Assembly (NCBI GenBank): GCA_037976565.1
Contig: CP137680.1
Coordinates: forward strand, 19,370,675 to 19,434,674
Source of the DNA: Mesocentrotus franciscanus
Taxonomy: Eukaryota; Echinodermata; Echinoidea; Camarodonta; Strongylocentrotidae
DNA length: 64,000 nt
Direction: 5' to 3'
Shown here: piece after piece, positions 45,402 to 58,063 of the stretch
How positions within the stretch are numbered: position 1 is the first letter of the stretch
Layout of the letters: each line of letters opens with the position of its first letter
The notes under the pieces: generated by a model
What the model was told of the DNA's origin: nothing
What the model saw: the letters and a program-made list of their open reading frames with translations, nothing else
The model's database searches: none
Program-made: the position numbers and the translations under genes

Positions 45402-45818
45402 ATAATAATAATAATAATAATAATTATAATAACAATAACAATAATGATAATAACAATAATAATGATAATGAAAATAGTCACATTTGTACAGCGCTTAATG
45501 CTTATAAATGCTTTACATTGTAATTATTATTACCCTGGTCATTGGATTCAATTGCAAATAAGGCACATGATAGTATACACATTCCGCTCCCTGGGGAGTA
45601 CTCCGGTCAGGCGCCATTTTACAAGCACACTCATGCCAATCCAACCACATGAATGTTCACATCCTATTTCATACCCATTTGACATTTGACACCCGGGTGG
45701 AGAGTGGAAAATGTATATTATTAATGTCTTGACAAAGGACATTAGTGCCGCGGAGGGACTCGAACCGCAAACCATGTGATCCACAGTCCGGTGACGTATC
45801 CACTAGACCACGGCGCCT
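45402..45818 (-). mobile_element. tRNA-derived SINE, family A, full length with long tail
   Basis: The minus-strand head GCCGTGGTCTAGTGGATACG and B box GGTTCGAGTCC are the best preserved of the family. The body and the AAGCGCTGTACAAATG 3' module are present. The tail is an imperfect (ATT)n of more than 70 bp. Confidence 0.88.
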
Positions 45819-46787
45819 CTACGAAATCGACTTCAGATAACTTTCTTATTGGCCATTTGTATGCACTAATTAATTTGCATACTGCAGAATAGTCAAAAGG
45901 GACGAGACAGGAGAAACGTACACTTGGCTCCTAACAAGCATAAATTACCCCTTCCCCCCTGCCCTCCAAAAAAAAAGAAATGATGGATATTTTTATATTT
46001 CGTCATTCGTCAGTACACAGAACATTCCTTAATTTTTGTAAATGATTATAATTGATTTGTAATGTTTTGTTGGAAACAGAAATAAAATTGAAAATTGAAT
46101 TGAACATTGTAACAATTGATATTCTGTTGTCGAAAATGAGACTAAAATCTCGTTCATTTTTTTGGCACATTCGCTTAGACTGCCCCTTTATATGCAAAAC
46201 CTGGCTACGCCAATCAGGCTAATATTGACTGCCATTCTTGCAGCTTACATGTTCCTCTACAAGCTGTTACAGATAAACTCCAGTTATGAGTCACTGTTAC
46301 GAATTAATTTCGGATGACGACTCTCTCTCAAAAAAAAAAGAAGAAAAAAAGGAAAACAAAATATCGAGAGAATGTGTTCTTGATTAAAACCATCGCATAA
46401 TCAGTGAAAAATAATATTTCTGATGAGAGCTGACGGAGTTCAAATGCAGTCATGTACCAGCCGAGACATATCACATGCTTGTGACGTCATCATTTCCATC
46501 TCAATTTACGTCCGACTTCCCCCGCTCTTCTGCAGAAGAAAAAAAGGGGGAAAAATGTCGGTCGACGTAATTAATGTACGTCTATGTGGAGCTTCCGCCT
46601 CTGAATAGCAAGGTGAAATTGACTGTTTCGAACAAAATGTTCATAAGACACCTGTAAACTATGTCTGGTCCATGGACGGTGTGCTCGTTCCTGATAGTGC
46701 AGTGGTGCTGCAGTGGCGGGTTCAGGGATTGGAGAAGGGGGAGAGGGGTATCCCCCCTCTTTTTGCGATTCCATAGCATTTACGCGT
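45819..46787. other. Noncoding stretch; retroposon tail near 46050; CRE at 46482
   Basis: TGTTGGAAACAGAAATAAAA and ATTGAAAATTGAATTGAAC (about 46070-46105) look like a plus-strand LINE tail. TGACGTCA lies at 46482-46489. CAGTGGCGGGTTCAGGG (46712) resembles a hAT terminus, without a matching second end. Confidence 0.4.
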
Positions 46788-46957
46788 AAACACGATAGCA
46801 ACTACTTCCGAAAAATCAACCTCAGGCAATTTCAATAGCCTTATGCGAACATGACAATGACGTATTACGTAATCCGGACAAGATTTCTTTGGGACTTAGA
46901 ATAGGATATTGAAATTGCCCCAGAGTTGATTTTTCGACAAAAGTTGCGATCGTGTTC
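46788..46957. mobile_element. Palindromic element with AACACGAT ends
   Basis: The left arm (AACACGATAGCAACT, CGAAAAATCAACC, GGCAATTTCAATAGCC) and the inverted right arm (AACACGATCGCAACTTTTG, CGAAAAATCAACTC, GGCAATTTCAATATCC) are about 50 bp each. A diverged copy lies at 17011. No target duplication was resolved. Confidence 0.75.
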
Positions 46958-48206
46958 CAAGAAGAAGACAAAAATTGGAGGAGCAGCGCTTGTCTGCCAC
47001 TTACCCCTAATTCGAAAGTTTGGATCATGTTTTGATTTTGTTTCTACTGAGGTAAAGACCCCCCATTTGTGATGAATGTGATAACATTTGGTTATGATTT
47101 TCTTTTGATTAAATATAGTACCTTAGTGGCTTTGTGATCTTCATAATTTTTTAACTAGACATTCGTTGTTTATATATGTCAGTAATAGGCCCTTCTTCAA
47201 TTGATTTTAATAATTGTATGATAAAAATATCATGAAATCTTACTTACAAATTACGGCATTTCAGATACAGCTGTCATCCATGAAAAGTATAGGACACATT
47301 AGAAATTTTCTTTAAAAATAAAATTCTTTGCTCGAATCCAACATACTTGTTTTAAAAATGTATTTAGGTAATTCCTTTCACGTAAAACAAAATATACATT
47401 TGCAATATTTCACACTTTTCACAAAAATATTAAATATTCGAAAATTTTGAGGCAAAGCAAGCTCAGAATAGTGCATTGCCTCTTGGCCATGAATAACATG
47501 TATAAAATAAACACAATATACCTGGGATTGTGTGTTAGCAGACATTAAGAAAACACTGTAATTCAGCGTGATACAATGCGCGCTGAAAGGCATAAAGGCC
47601 TCGGCGGATTATTGCCTATTGAAATAAGAACCAAGGAAAATATTATTTCACCAAAAATTTTGACATATTCATACTTTTTTGTGATTAATTTCCATGGAAT
47701 AGGAATGTTGGTCTTGAAAGCAGTCAATGCCGCAATAAACAGCATGTACATGAATGCCACAAGGCAGCTATTATATCTTTTGACATTTTACATGACCACT
47801 GCCAACCGAATATTTTAAAGCCCCTAACAGAGACTTGCAAGCTGTCAAAAACTTATCTCAAAATTTACCTGTGGCAGCAAGATGAGTTGATGAAAGTATG
47901 TGCGAAATTTCAGATCAAAAGACCGTGGTTTTCTCTCTATAAGTGAAAATTGAAGCCCTAATTTTGTACACAACAAATGGGGTGAATAAAACACTACCAG
48001 TTGCAAAATTCAAATTTGAAAAGAAAAGTAATGAAACTAATGAATATTTTGCCACCGTACTTTTTTACGAAAGCTTTCAATTTTGATTATTTTTACAAAT
48101 TTGTGGCCTTTTTTCAAGTTTTGAAATTTTCACCGTGCAAATCCCAACAACGCCCTGTAAAGGTAATATCAACAATCTCTATACAAGTATATGATGAATA
48201 TACATG

Positions 48207-48237
<31 letters not shown>

Positions 48238-48385
48238 GTTACGCATGGCCCATATAAAAACAGGAATAATAAATAAATTGTCATTTTGATAAGAAAGCTC
48301 ATTACTACATCTTTTTAAAATAATTTTGTTTTTGTTTTGTAGCGCACATATCCACCACGCAAGATTTTCAAGACGCTTCAATATT
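46958..48385. other. 1.4-kb noncoding stretch with short (TA)n
   Basis: TTTTAAAGCCCCTAACAGAG at 47814 resembles a TTAA-family terminus without a partner. A (TA)n tract lies at 48200-48238. No gene was recognised. Confidence 0.35.
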
Positions 48386-48873
48386 TTAAGGAGAAGTCCG
48401 CCCTGATCATGATTAAGAAAATCCGATACAAAATAAGAAAGTTACATGTTTTTGAATTTGCGATTAATCAAACACAAATTTGAAACTATGCGACGATTCT
48501 TGCGAGGTTCCCTCCCATTTGCTCTGTACCAACACAAATCAGACATTTCTATTTCCCCTACAGAAAATGTTCAATCATACATGCACCCTAAATAAACTTT
48601 TTGTAAATATGTTTTCATGTATGAAACAAATCTATTCCGTCATCAATAACTAAGAAAATGAAGGTTTGTGAAATGTCTGTACAGAGCAAATTGGAGTGGA
48701 CTTCGCAAGATACGTCACAGTGTTGCCACTTTGTGTTTCACTGATGACAAATTCTAAAATTCATAACTGTTGTACTTTAAATCAGATACTGCTCAAACTT
48801 TCCCTCATTTGTTTCTTTTGTTTTTCTGCTTTAATTAATACCAGCTAATGATTAGGCTGGACTTCCTCTTTAA
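48386..48873. mobile_element. TTAA MITE with GGAAGTCC termini
   Basis: The left end TTAAGGAGAAGTCCGCCCTG and the reverse complement of the right end (TTAAAGAGGAAGTCCAGCCT) form the inverted repeat, extended by ATCATGATTA against ATCATTAG. TTAA bounds both ends (48386-48389 and 48870-48873). It is 488 bp and has no transposase. Confidence 0.78.
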
Positions 48874-48874
48874 T

Positions 48875-49040
48875 ACCCCGGCTCTAGCTAGGCTACCGAT
48901 TTCGGTGCTCACAGCATTGGGGAGTGGCAAATGTAGATTAATGTGCTGATAATGACACTAGAGCTGCGCTAGGACTCGAACAGACGACCTTCGCATCTCC
49001 AATCTCCAGTCAAGTGATAAAGCCACTCGACTACGACACC
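48875..49040 (-). mobile_element. tRNA-derived SINE fragment, family A related
   Basis: On the minus strand, GGTGTCGTAGTCGAGTGGC (A-box region) and TGTTCGAGTCC (B box) lead into CATTTGCCACTCCCCAATG. The fragment abuts the TTAA MITE at 48873, suggesting one inserted beside or into the other. Confidence 0.65.
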
Positions 49041-50194
49041 TTTTAAAATTTCATTTCGCCACTTTAGAAAAGTCAAATTTCGATTGTGATTCGCTGTTTT
49101 TTCTCCGCATGTAGAAAGAATGTTAAACAATTTTTTTTTAATACCATGATTTCTACATACTTATAATAACTTTCACTAATTTTCCTATAATAAACACATT
49201 CATAATCCGCTAAATCACAGTTCATTGCAGTTCAGTGGACACTATTTGGTAACTTGGAACGCACCGAAAGAAAATAATAAAAAATCATGTAATTGTATTT
49301 TCTACACCTGCTGTCATCCTTGATAAAATTAGCCAGAAATATCTACCCGACACTTCAAAACTTTGACAATATCGAATTTCTTTTCTAAAAACAAATACCA
49401 CAATCACCCCTATCTGCTCATCTTGAAGGAAACATAAAACGGACACGAGTTATTTCCCCTCCAGTCTTGGAAAAGGATGAGTAGACAAGAAGCGAAAATC
49501 TTCTCATCCTTTTCGTTCATTATCGACACCACCGTCATCGAAGAATTTTGATAAAATGGTAAATATCACCCCCTTAAAAAGCGCAACAATATGGGTCATT
49601 TTTGGCGTTCGTTACCCTTTTTTCGTTACTTGGTGACACATACAAGCCGAGTTGACGGAAAGATGAAAAGTGCATGGTAATAATATTGATTTCTGGTCTA
49701 CACATTTTTCGTCCCCGCGACCCATTATCAGGGACATTTCCTGTAGTCATGGTAGTCTCAATAAGCAGACATTGTCATGTTATAATTATCGTGAAGAAGC
49801 TATACTCTGGCGTCAACACTTAAATAATGGCTCCAACGAAGACTATAAGAGTTGTCTTCGTAAAGTGTCCTCGGTCGATTTCAAATTCTGAAGTATGTCA
49901 GAGGTTCTACTCATCTTGGTCCATAATGTATGGCCAACGCAATTTACTGACTGCTTTCGCTTTAATTTCTAGGTTGGTTTGCAAATATAGTTTCAGAAAC
50001 TTTCAGGCTTTCTCATTCTGTAAAAGTTCAAGAAAATAATACGTTTGTCATGTTTGTACATGATTAAAACAAACAAAAAAACAGACAAACATACAGACAA
50101 ACAAACAAACAAAACAACTTTCTCTGGAGATCATTGCTTGAAGAAAAAAAGTTTACATCGCCTTCACTGTTTCCATCTCTTTACGCCCTAACCC
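49041..50194. other. 1.15-kb noncoding stretch
   Basis: No supported gene or repeat. Confidence 0.35.
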
Positions 50195-50355
50195 TCTGCT
50201 CTCCTTTTCTCTCTTTCTCTCTCTCTCTTTCTTTCTCTCTTTCTCTCTCTCTTTCTTTCTCTCTGTCTCTCCTTCTCCTCCTCCTCCTCCTCCTCCTCCT
50301 CCCCTCCTCCTTCTACTCCTCCTCCTCCCTCTCCTCCTTCCTCCCTCCATCTCCT
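50195..50355. repeat. (CT)n/(CTC)n pyrimidine tract
   Basis: TCTC and TTTC arrays pass into a (CTC)n block (50270-50345). Confidence 0.93.
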
Positions 50356-51028
50356 TATTTCCCTCCCTCGCACTCCACCCTATAATCAACCCTTTAATCG
50401 GCGTAAAACATAATTTCCTGCAGATACACTTACTTGCAATAACATTTACCTTTAAGATGTTGAAGTTCACCAAGGGTTAACTTCTCGAAGACCTATACAC
50501 ACATGCTCTCCAAACTTGAACGTCACTTAGATCGAAGTTGAAGTCACAGAAAACAGCTCTTCCCCCGAATTCACGAATTAACCTTTCACAATCAGTTCCA
50601 ATTCCAAACGAATCGGAAATGTTTGACACGTGTTTTAGATTCACCGGGAGGGCATTTTGTTCCCCTCCAGCCCACGGTGGTTACCCGAGATTTGGTTTAT
50701 CGGCCACAGTCAGGTCTTTAATATGACGATTTCAAGTTTTTGAGAAAAAAATTACAGTAGACCAAAGCAAAAGAAAAAAGAAGAAAGTGGCTAGCGCGGT
50801 TTTAGAAGAAAAATTATGCGGGGAGGGGGCTTAGGGGCTTAGGGGACTTGCATTCTTTTTCTACATGTGCGTCGCTTTAATTCAGTTACAATCGATATTT
50901 CCTTTCTTTTGGAGGAAGGGGTGGGGGGCTTGAAGAATTTGTTCTCTTTCTTCTTCTTTTTTTTTTGGGGGGTGGAGGTGAGCCCCCCATTCCCCCTCTA
51001 AAACGGCTCCTCGAGAAAGGGGGAAAAG
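50356..51028. other. Noncoding stretch
   Basis: G-rich patches occur at 50819-50850 and 50915-50990. No exon was recognised. Confidence 0.35.
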
Positions 51029-51204
51029 GAGGGTGAAATAGCTATAACTTCATAAAACAGTAAAGTACTTGATATTTTTATTTGATAAGAAATTATTGGT
51101 AAAAGAAAAAAATAAAAAAGCGGAAGAAAAAGGAGGGTGAAATAGCTATAAACGTTATAAAAAGGTAAGCTATTCGATATTTTTTGTTGATAAGAAGATA
51201 TTGA
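51029..51204 (+). repeat. Local direct duplication (unit about 100 bp)
   Basis: GGAGGGTGAAATAGCTATAA begins both copies (51029 and 51131). Each continues with a TAAA.GTAA.....GATATTTTT and TGATAAGAA segment. Confidence 0.8.
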
Positions 51205-52844
51205 GGTCGACTATGGATAACAGATGGGGGTATTCTATTGGGGCGCCAAGTTAGTCAGGAAATAGCTGCAGTATGCATGAAGCAAACCCCCTAGCCATGA
51301 TTACAATACATTCTATTTCAGGAGAAAATCTGTATTTCGTTACAAATATCAAATTACCTGAGGTAAAATGCACTCTGGTACACCTTAAACTCAGTTCAAT
51401 ATGGTGCTGTTTCTTCAATATTTTTTTAAAACTGACCATGGTCTAACCTATTTGTTCTATTAAAAAAAAAGCCTTTTTAATCTGATGATGTATTTTAAAG
51501 GGGGTTGTACGACACTTGCTCCTGCGACAATTGTTCCGCCGTCGTTCCCTGCGCTAACCAATTTTCAAAATTTCAACACTCTTGAATCAACACTTTACCT
51601 GACCCTAACCCTAACTCTATGCTTTTGACGAAATTAAGCCCGGAGAAAATGACGTCGGAGAAAATATCGGATCTCCGTGAAGGCAATTAGCTGTAATTAT
51701 TAAGCTCCTAGATTCCCAGGTGCCGTCGTAAAATGCATGAGCTTCAGGCAAGTAACAAATTTAATGATTTCTTAGTTTCGTAATGAATGTACAACCTTTC
51801 TATAGGCAATCATGTAAGCCACTTGTTTTCTCACGACTAAGGAAATTACTTGTCTTTTATCACTCGTGTATTAAATACTTGCTTTCTGAGGGGTTAACGT
51901 ATATTATTTACTTTCTTAAACAGGGCACTTAAGAAAAAATATATATTTCTGTTAACTCAAGCAAAATACTCCTTTGATTTCTTAGCATATTTGAAATTCT
52001 TTCTTAAAGGCCTTTCTTTCTTCCTCTCTCCCATTTCAAACACTCCCATGAAAAAAACTATTTCTCTCTTTTCACCATGAGTAATATCAACCAGTTGATC
52101 TAGGGAAAAGTAAGCGGTTCAGCACGAGTTCAGAACAAAGTTTGAAATGAAAGAAAAAAAAACGATATATAAATATATTAAGCAAATTCACCGCATGAAA
52201 ACGTTGTACCTTTGATGACATTTGAATGCAATTTTTTGGCTCGAAGCGGTGAAATTATTACTGATTCAATTCTGAAATATTTTCCCTCCTGAGAAAACGT
52301 AAAAGTGCGACGTTTTCAGACTTTTTAAATATCTTTTTCGCAGTTTGGGCGCCTATAATCTGCCATCTTTCCCTTATTTCTGTTTATCCCTAACAAATCT
52401 TTACATTTATAATTTGTTCAAGTAACACTTTCTGTTTAGTCATGGTAGTGGTCTAATCATAGAGATACATGAGAGGATACGAAATTGATGAATGTCCATA
52501 ATCCTGCCAAAAACCCTCACTGCCCTTAAAGATAAAACAAAAACTATGTTTAAAATCATGCTTTTGGATATCATTGAGAGTTTTTACTGTCCAGTCTATC
52601 AACGCTTGTTAGGTGAAGGGGAAGAAACACGGAAGTGTCAGGATACTATAGCATGGTCTGCGCACCAGACTCGTGACCTTTCACGCATCGGGGAGGGGGC
52701 GGCGTAGTCTTTGATCGCAGAGACAAATGATGTATGGCTACAGCCCACGTGACCGACAGTTTCTGGAGCAGAAGTCGGTGGTATGGGGCGATGTGGACAC
52801 TTGGAGGACCAAGTTGAAACGTCTTGATACTAATAAAAAGAACT
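51205..52844. other. 1.6-kb noncoding stretch
   Basis: No gene is supportable. A CCCTAACCCTAA-like 12-mer at 51604 is too short to be an interstitial telomere array. Confidence 0.35.
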
Positions 52845-52945
52845 TTAGCCAACGCGTGGTCGCGGAATCAGGAGGTCCCTGGATCGAAACCAGCTCAATG
52901 CACTAGTGACTTTTTGTATGTAAGGTAAGCAACACCATCTTAGGT
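52845..52945 (+). mobile_element. tRNA-derived SINE, family D, partial
   Basis: TGGTCGCGGAATCAGGAGGT, GGATCGAAACCAG and CTCAATGCACTAGTGAC match the head-to-body junction of 39214-39430 (GTCTCGTAACCGGAAGGTCC, GGTTCGAAACC, TTCGATGCGCTA). Confidence 0.55.
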
Positions 52946-55522
52946 ATTTTGGGCTTGAAGGTTCTTTCCATATTTTTAATTTTTAATTTTTAATTCTGGC
53001 ATCAAAAAATTATTTTAGCTTCAGAGGTTTTAAATCAGAACTTTGCAACAAGGAATATTTGTGGCAAAAGTAATTACTCCTGACTGCTTGCAAAATAAAA
53101 ATAAATAACAACAACCACAATGGTATCTCCATACTTTTTGTAAAGCAATGATACCAAATAACCAAGTACCTCGGATAGGACTTTAAACCAGGTGCCCACT
53201 GATTGCTCATTATTTTCCAAACTTTATTTTGCTCTCTTAATAGTTAAATGAATTAAACATCAGCATTTATGTATGATTTTGTTCGCTGAATTTGAAGAGC
53301 ACCATCTTTCCTCGGGAAGGAATGTTGAGGATCATGCAAGAACCCAAATGGCGTAGCGTTGGACCAGCAGGACGGGGAGAGGGGGGCAGGGCCACTAGGT
53401 GGTCAAACTACGAGGAGCTGGAAATGACCGGGGAGGACCTTTGAGATGGCCATGTCTCTTTTCTTCTAGAATTCTCTTCTCTTTCTGAGGTTTTGAAAAT
53501 CAAGATCATCGATACAAAATTGAGTGCAGGAACAAGACCTGTGAATCATATAGCCTACATCATCATGACGTCATGAATTCTCAGTTATTGTGTTTTCCTG
53601 TTTATTGAATTTTCCCTATGACTGCTCAAAATATATTCGACACCATAGTACGGGTCTCGTCGGGTGGGGGGCACCGGTACTAGATGGATGAAAAGTGAGT
53701 GTGTGGTAGGAATCATGCAAGTTTCTTCTCGACAATTGTCCTTTACTCTTCTTTTTCCCCTCTTTCCTCCTCTTTTCAACTCCTCTTTTTCAAGGGTGTT
53801 CCGCATGCCCTCGTTTGCCCACATGGCTACGCCACCTGCATTTTTTTCCTTGCATGCCTCCCTTTAAAGAAATGATAGGCCCATATTTATATTCATAAAA
53901 ATACATGTACATGTATTCGAGAAATTGCAAGAATAAAGTAGGCGCAACATTAAATAAACTCTGACCTATGTGACATGCATACCGTACCTTTCATTCTGAA
54001 TCAGTTAGTGAGAGCCATTTTTTTAAATATAACAGTACTAGTCTTTACCTCGGAAACCATTTTGAATGATCCGGTATGAACATATAGAGTCTGTCTATAA
54101 AGACTACAATGACCAGGGGCCTGGGACGCACGCACGCGCTCGGGAAATCGCCCATTTTCAAATGCGCCCCGAGAGTATCCGAAACACAACTTTTGAATTA
54201 GTTTATGCAGGTAATAAATTATTCACATATTGGGCTATTTAAACCGCTGCCATCGGGGAAGTTCGAACACTTAACGTGATGTGAAAGGTGCCATGGACTC
54301 TTTGGCAGTCACTCATGGTGAAAAATTAGAACAAAACTGATTTATTAGCACTCAAAAATATTTATGATAAATTCCCCACCACTTCTATCATAATATATGA
54401 TTCATTGTTCTTTATTTCTAACTATTATATCAATTAACATTAATAATTATCATTGTCTATAATGGAAAGAAATTGTCATTCATCTTTTTTTAGATAAAAT
54501 TTATCTAAAGAGGAGGTTAACAATTTCCCTTCCAAACTACCATAAGAATTCATAAGATTGTTTATTCTGACATAAATAACATGACAAGGATAACCTCACA
54601 TCATTTTGTCATTAAATTCTTTTAAAATATATACAATCTTCTGTTAGTTTTGAATTAAAGCCCAAACCATATGGACTGATTCTTTATTGTTATTTTCATT
54701 GCATGTAATTGTTAGCAAGATTTCAAAATCTTGCAGTAAGCAGCGGTATGCGTCAGCTATCAAACTCGCATGTGATCTAATATACACGAACTGTTATTTC
54801 TTTTGAACAATAACCACAATCCGAAAGAAAGATAAACAAACTAACGACAATTGATGACCAAAAGGATGAAACAAAGAAGAGAAGTAGGCCTCTGAATGCT
54901 TTTTCCGGGCAAAGATTTTTTTTCGAATTACTATAATTTTGAAATGATGAACCTGCGATGAAAGACACGTGAACCCTCTCGATATGTCATTATGCTTGTG
55001 AATGCGAGGATGCAATATTTCGCTGGGAAAAGTTCCGGATCGGAAATAGGGCCAGACGCTTGTAAATGAAATTGGGATTGACAGCAGACAAATTGAATCA
55101 AATCGATCGGTCGAACTTTGAAATTCCCCCCAATATCACAAAAGACTAATCCGGATCGCATTGTAATTTGGAACAGAAAGAGAGACAAAAAAATGCAAAT
55201 TTCCTCTCGGGTTTCTTCGTCTTTTCCCCCCTTCATTCTTTAAGGCAGTCAACCGTGCTATAGATACAAAAAGACGGAAAAGGGGATTTTGTGAACTCTC
55301 TCTATTTATCTGGTTCTAGTTGTCCTTAAAACCTCAGAGGAAAGATGGAGAGAAGTAAAACAGTGCTAAAAATAGTTAAACGCATTGTGGTTTCGAAGAC
55401 ATTAGTACAATGTCGGCCCATTAGGTGTTGATATATACAGTGAAGTGTAACCAATTTGCAGTTCTTTTAACGAAATAAGGTTTTTGTGTATGAAAACAAT
55501 GAAAAATTGTTCCATTATACAG
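52946..55522. other. 2.6-kb noncoding stretch; CRE at 53566
   Basis: TGACGTCA lies at 53566-53573. A short hairpin (GCAAGATTT / AAATCTTGC) lies at 54715-54734. No supported gene. Confidence 0.4.
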
Positions 55523-55888
55523 CAATAATAATAATAATAATAGCTAGTTCTCATATAGCGCTTGTCAGGACCGAAGGCCCTCTCAAAGCGCTTTACAGAT
55601 ATATATATTATTACCCCGGTCATCTGATTCAGGCTTACCCGCACACAATGTATGCACATTCTCCACTCCCTGGGGAGCATTCCAGCCAGGCGTCATTTTT
55701 ACAAGCGCACACTTGCTAATCTAAGCACATTAGCTTTCGCATCCTACCGGGTACCCATTTAACACCTGGGTGGAGAGTGGCAAATGTAAATCAATGTCTT
55801 GCCAAAGGACATTAGTGCCGCGGTGGGACTTGAACCGCGGACCTTGTGATCCACAGTCCGGTGACATATCCACTCGTCCACGACACCT
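55523..55888 (-). mobile_element. tRNA-derived SINE, family A, full length
   Basis: The minus strand carries the head (GGTGTCGTGGACGAGTGGAT), B box (GGTTCAAGTCC), full body and the 3' module AAAGCGCTTTGAGAGGGCC ... AAGCGCTATATGAGAAC, ending in (ATT)n. The 3' module resembles the tail of the LINE fragments here, as expected if the SINE borrows a LINE's retrotransposition machinery. Confidence 0.9.
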
Positions 55889-56089
55889 CTTCAATAGTAC
55901 TATTAAGTAAAACAAAACAAAAAACTAAAATCCCCAAACATTCATTCTGATCTTACAAGTCGTGACAATTAATCAGTCAACCAATTTGAATCAAGCAATC
56001 AATTAAACACCCACTCATTCCTTCATTAATAAATTAATTTGCTTTTTACCAAGTACGAGAAATCCGCCATGTTACATGAGATATTATAG

Positions 56090-56312
56090 TGTCATTATTA
56101 TTATTGTTGTTATTATCATCATCATCATCATCATCATCATCATTTCAATTATCATTATTATTGTTTCCATCTTGATCATTATTATCATGAATATATTACA
56201 TTATTATTATCATCATTATAATCATCACTATTATTTGTTATTATATTTGTTGTTGTTGGTGTTGTTGTTGATGTTGATGTTAATGATAACGATAATAATG
56301 ATAATGATATAG
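56090..56312. repeat. (ATT)n/(ATC)n/(GTT)n microsatellite
   Basis: Imperfect triplet array of about 220 bp. The poly-Ile/His/Leu frame over it is an artefact. Confidence 0.95.
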
Positions 56313-56974
56313 TGATGATGATAGGGCTCGTATCTTCTTGTTATCACTCTTCCTTCCCATTTCTCCACCCCCTTTTTTCTCATTTTCGACATTAGATGGG
56401 GGCACCTGCCCCTGTACCGCGTGCCCCCACCGGTACCTACGCCAATAGCTATCCGTCATTCATATCGACCAGTGTCAATTACATCGCCATTTTGGCCATG
56501 GACATTGAGTCAAATTTGAGTTTTTATTGCATTCATGACAGTATCCACCTACTGACGAGATAGCATTAATGCTTTATCTCCGATATCACAAGCACATAAT
56601 CACCATTGACCTATTGACAATCTGCAATACCATAGTAACAACTAAAACAGAACGATAGTTGTCATTCAAGCAGATTGATTGACAGGGTATTGATCTCATG
56701 GCTGAAAATATAAGGACGTGCTAACACATTGCTCGAAGACGCCAAATGTGCTGACAATTAGAGTTAAGCGTGTCAGTGTTAATATTACAAAATTATAATT
56801 TGGTCTTATTCTTCTGCATATTATATTTTAATGAATAATTCTTGATAGTGTGTTGTCAGTTATATTTTGTTTCAATGTCAACATTCATTATTATCATATT
56901 GTGTACACGTTATAGTTTTATTTTGTATATATTGTAACGCTGTAATGTAATTTGATTTGTATGTTGCATAAGAA
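56313..56974. other. Noncoding stretch
   Basis: Nothing is recognised beyond AT-rich sequence. Confidence 0.35.
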
Positions 56975-57230
56975 AATCAATTCAAATCAATTCAATACAC
57001 AGGGTAGTCATAATAGTATAAACAATCACGCTATTCCTCTTCCTATACAGGCCCTGCAATTACCATAACCTCATCATTGCCAGGTACACATTAAATACAC
57101 ATGGGTCGAGAGGGACAGATGTGGAAAAACGCCTCGTCCATGCTGTCCAAGTCCAAGTGTAAGCACCAAACAAGGATCGAACCCAGGACCTCTCGTGTTA
57201 GGGTTAAGAGACTTCACCAGTATACTGCCC
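56975..57230 (-). mobile_element. tRNA-derived SINE, family B
   Basis: The minus strand reads GGCAGTATACTGGTGAAGTC, CTCTCGTGTTAGGG in inverse order around the head, B box GGTTCGATCC, then GGTGCTTACACTTGGACTTG. The tail is ATTGAATTGATTTGAATTG, unlike the (ATT)n of family A. The truncated copy is at 23372-23520. Confidence 0.75.
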
Positions 57231-57843
57231 CCTACGTATTACCAACAGTGAATTAATGAGGTATCGATTTTTTTTCTTTCCAGTTTCAAATATAAAAATA
57301 GTATACTTGAGAGATAAGAATTAAAGAAAATACAAGGAACCGTTTTCCAATCAAAGTCTCGTGTCATTACGAGGACTTTACACTTTTAATGGTATTTCGC
57401 TACCTGCCGGTCGACACGTCCAAATCTATCTGATGACGCTATTATGGTTGAATTACCTTGAGAATCTAAAAGACACCGGACTTAGGACTCAAATATTTGA
57501 TCGATATCATGCCAATTTACCGTAGATACGGACAGGAATGTCGCCTTAACATAAGTAAACGAAAGGTAAATAACTGGAGAGATAGACCACAATTAGAACG
57601 CCATGGTGTTTAAACAGAACATTGACGTCATACTATCTGACGTGGATGGTCAATTTAAATGCGGTGTGCATGATTATTGTCTGATGTCTGGCAGCAAGTC
57701 TTTGATTAGTTAAATCGGCATGACCTGTAAATGTACACATTTCTTTAACATTCCTCCATTTTTCACCTTTCCGATTGTCTTCTGCTTTCCCCTGTTTCAT
57801 CTCATCTCCCCCTTTCCTTCCTTAACCACCATTCCTCATCCAC
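57231..57843. other. Noncoding stretch; CRE at 57623
   Basis: TGACGTCA lies at 57623-57630. No supported gene. Confidence 0.4.
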
Positions 57844-58063
57844 TTTCTTCTTCTTCTTTTTCCTCTTCTTCTTCTTCTTCTTCTTCTTCGTCTTCTTCTT
57901 CTTCTTCTTCTTCTTCTTCTTCTTCTTCTTCTTCTTTCCTTTCTTCTCCTTCTTCTCCATTTTCTTCTTCTTTCCTTTCTTCTCCTTCTTCTCCATTTTC
58001 TTCTTCGTCTTCTTCTCCTTCTTCTCCATTTTCTTCTTCGTCTTCTTCTCCTTCGTCCTTTCC
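57844..58063. repeat. (CTT)n microsatellite with a CTCCATTTTCTTC higher-order unit
   Basis: A CTT array of about 100 bp is followed by repeats of about 30-36 bp containing CTTCTCCATTTTCTTCTT, three times. Ser-rich and Lys/Glu-rich frames on the two strands are artefacts. Confidence 0.95.

Noticed and set aside
51602..51616. CCCTAACCCTAA as interstitial telomere repeat
   Set aside because: Only two hexamers are present, within chance expectation for a 64-kb window.
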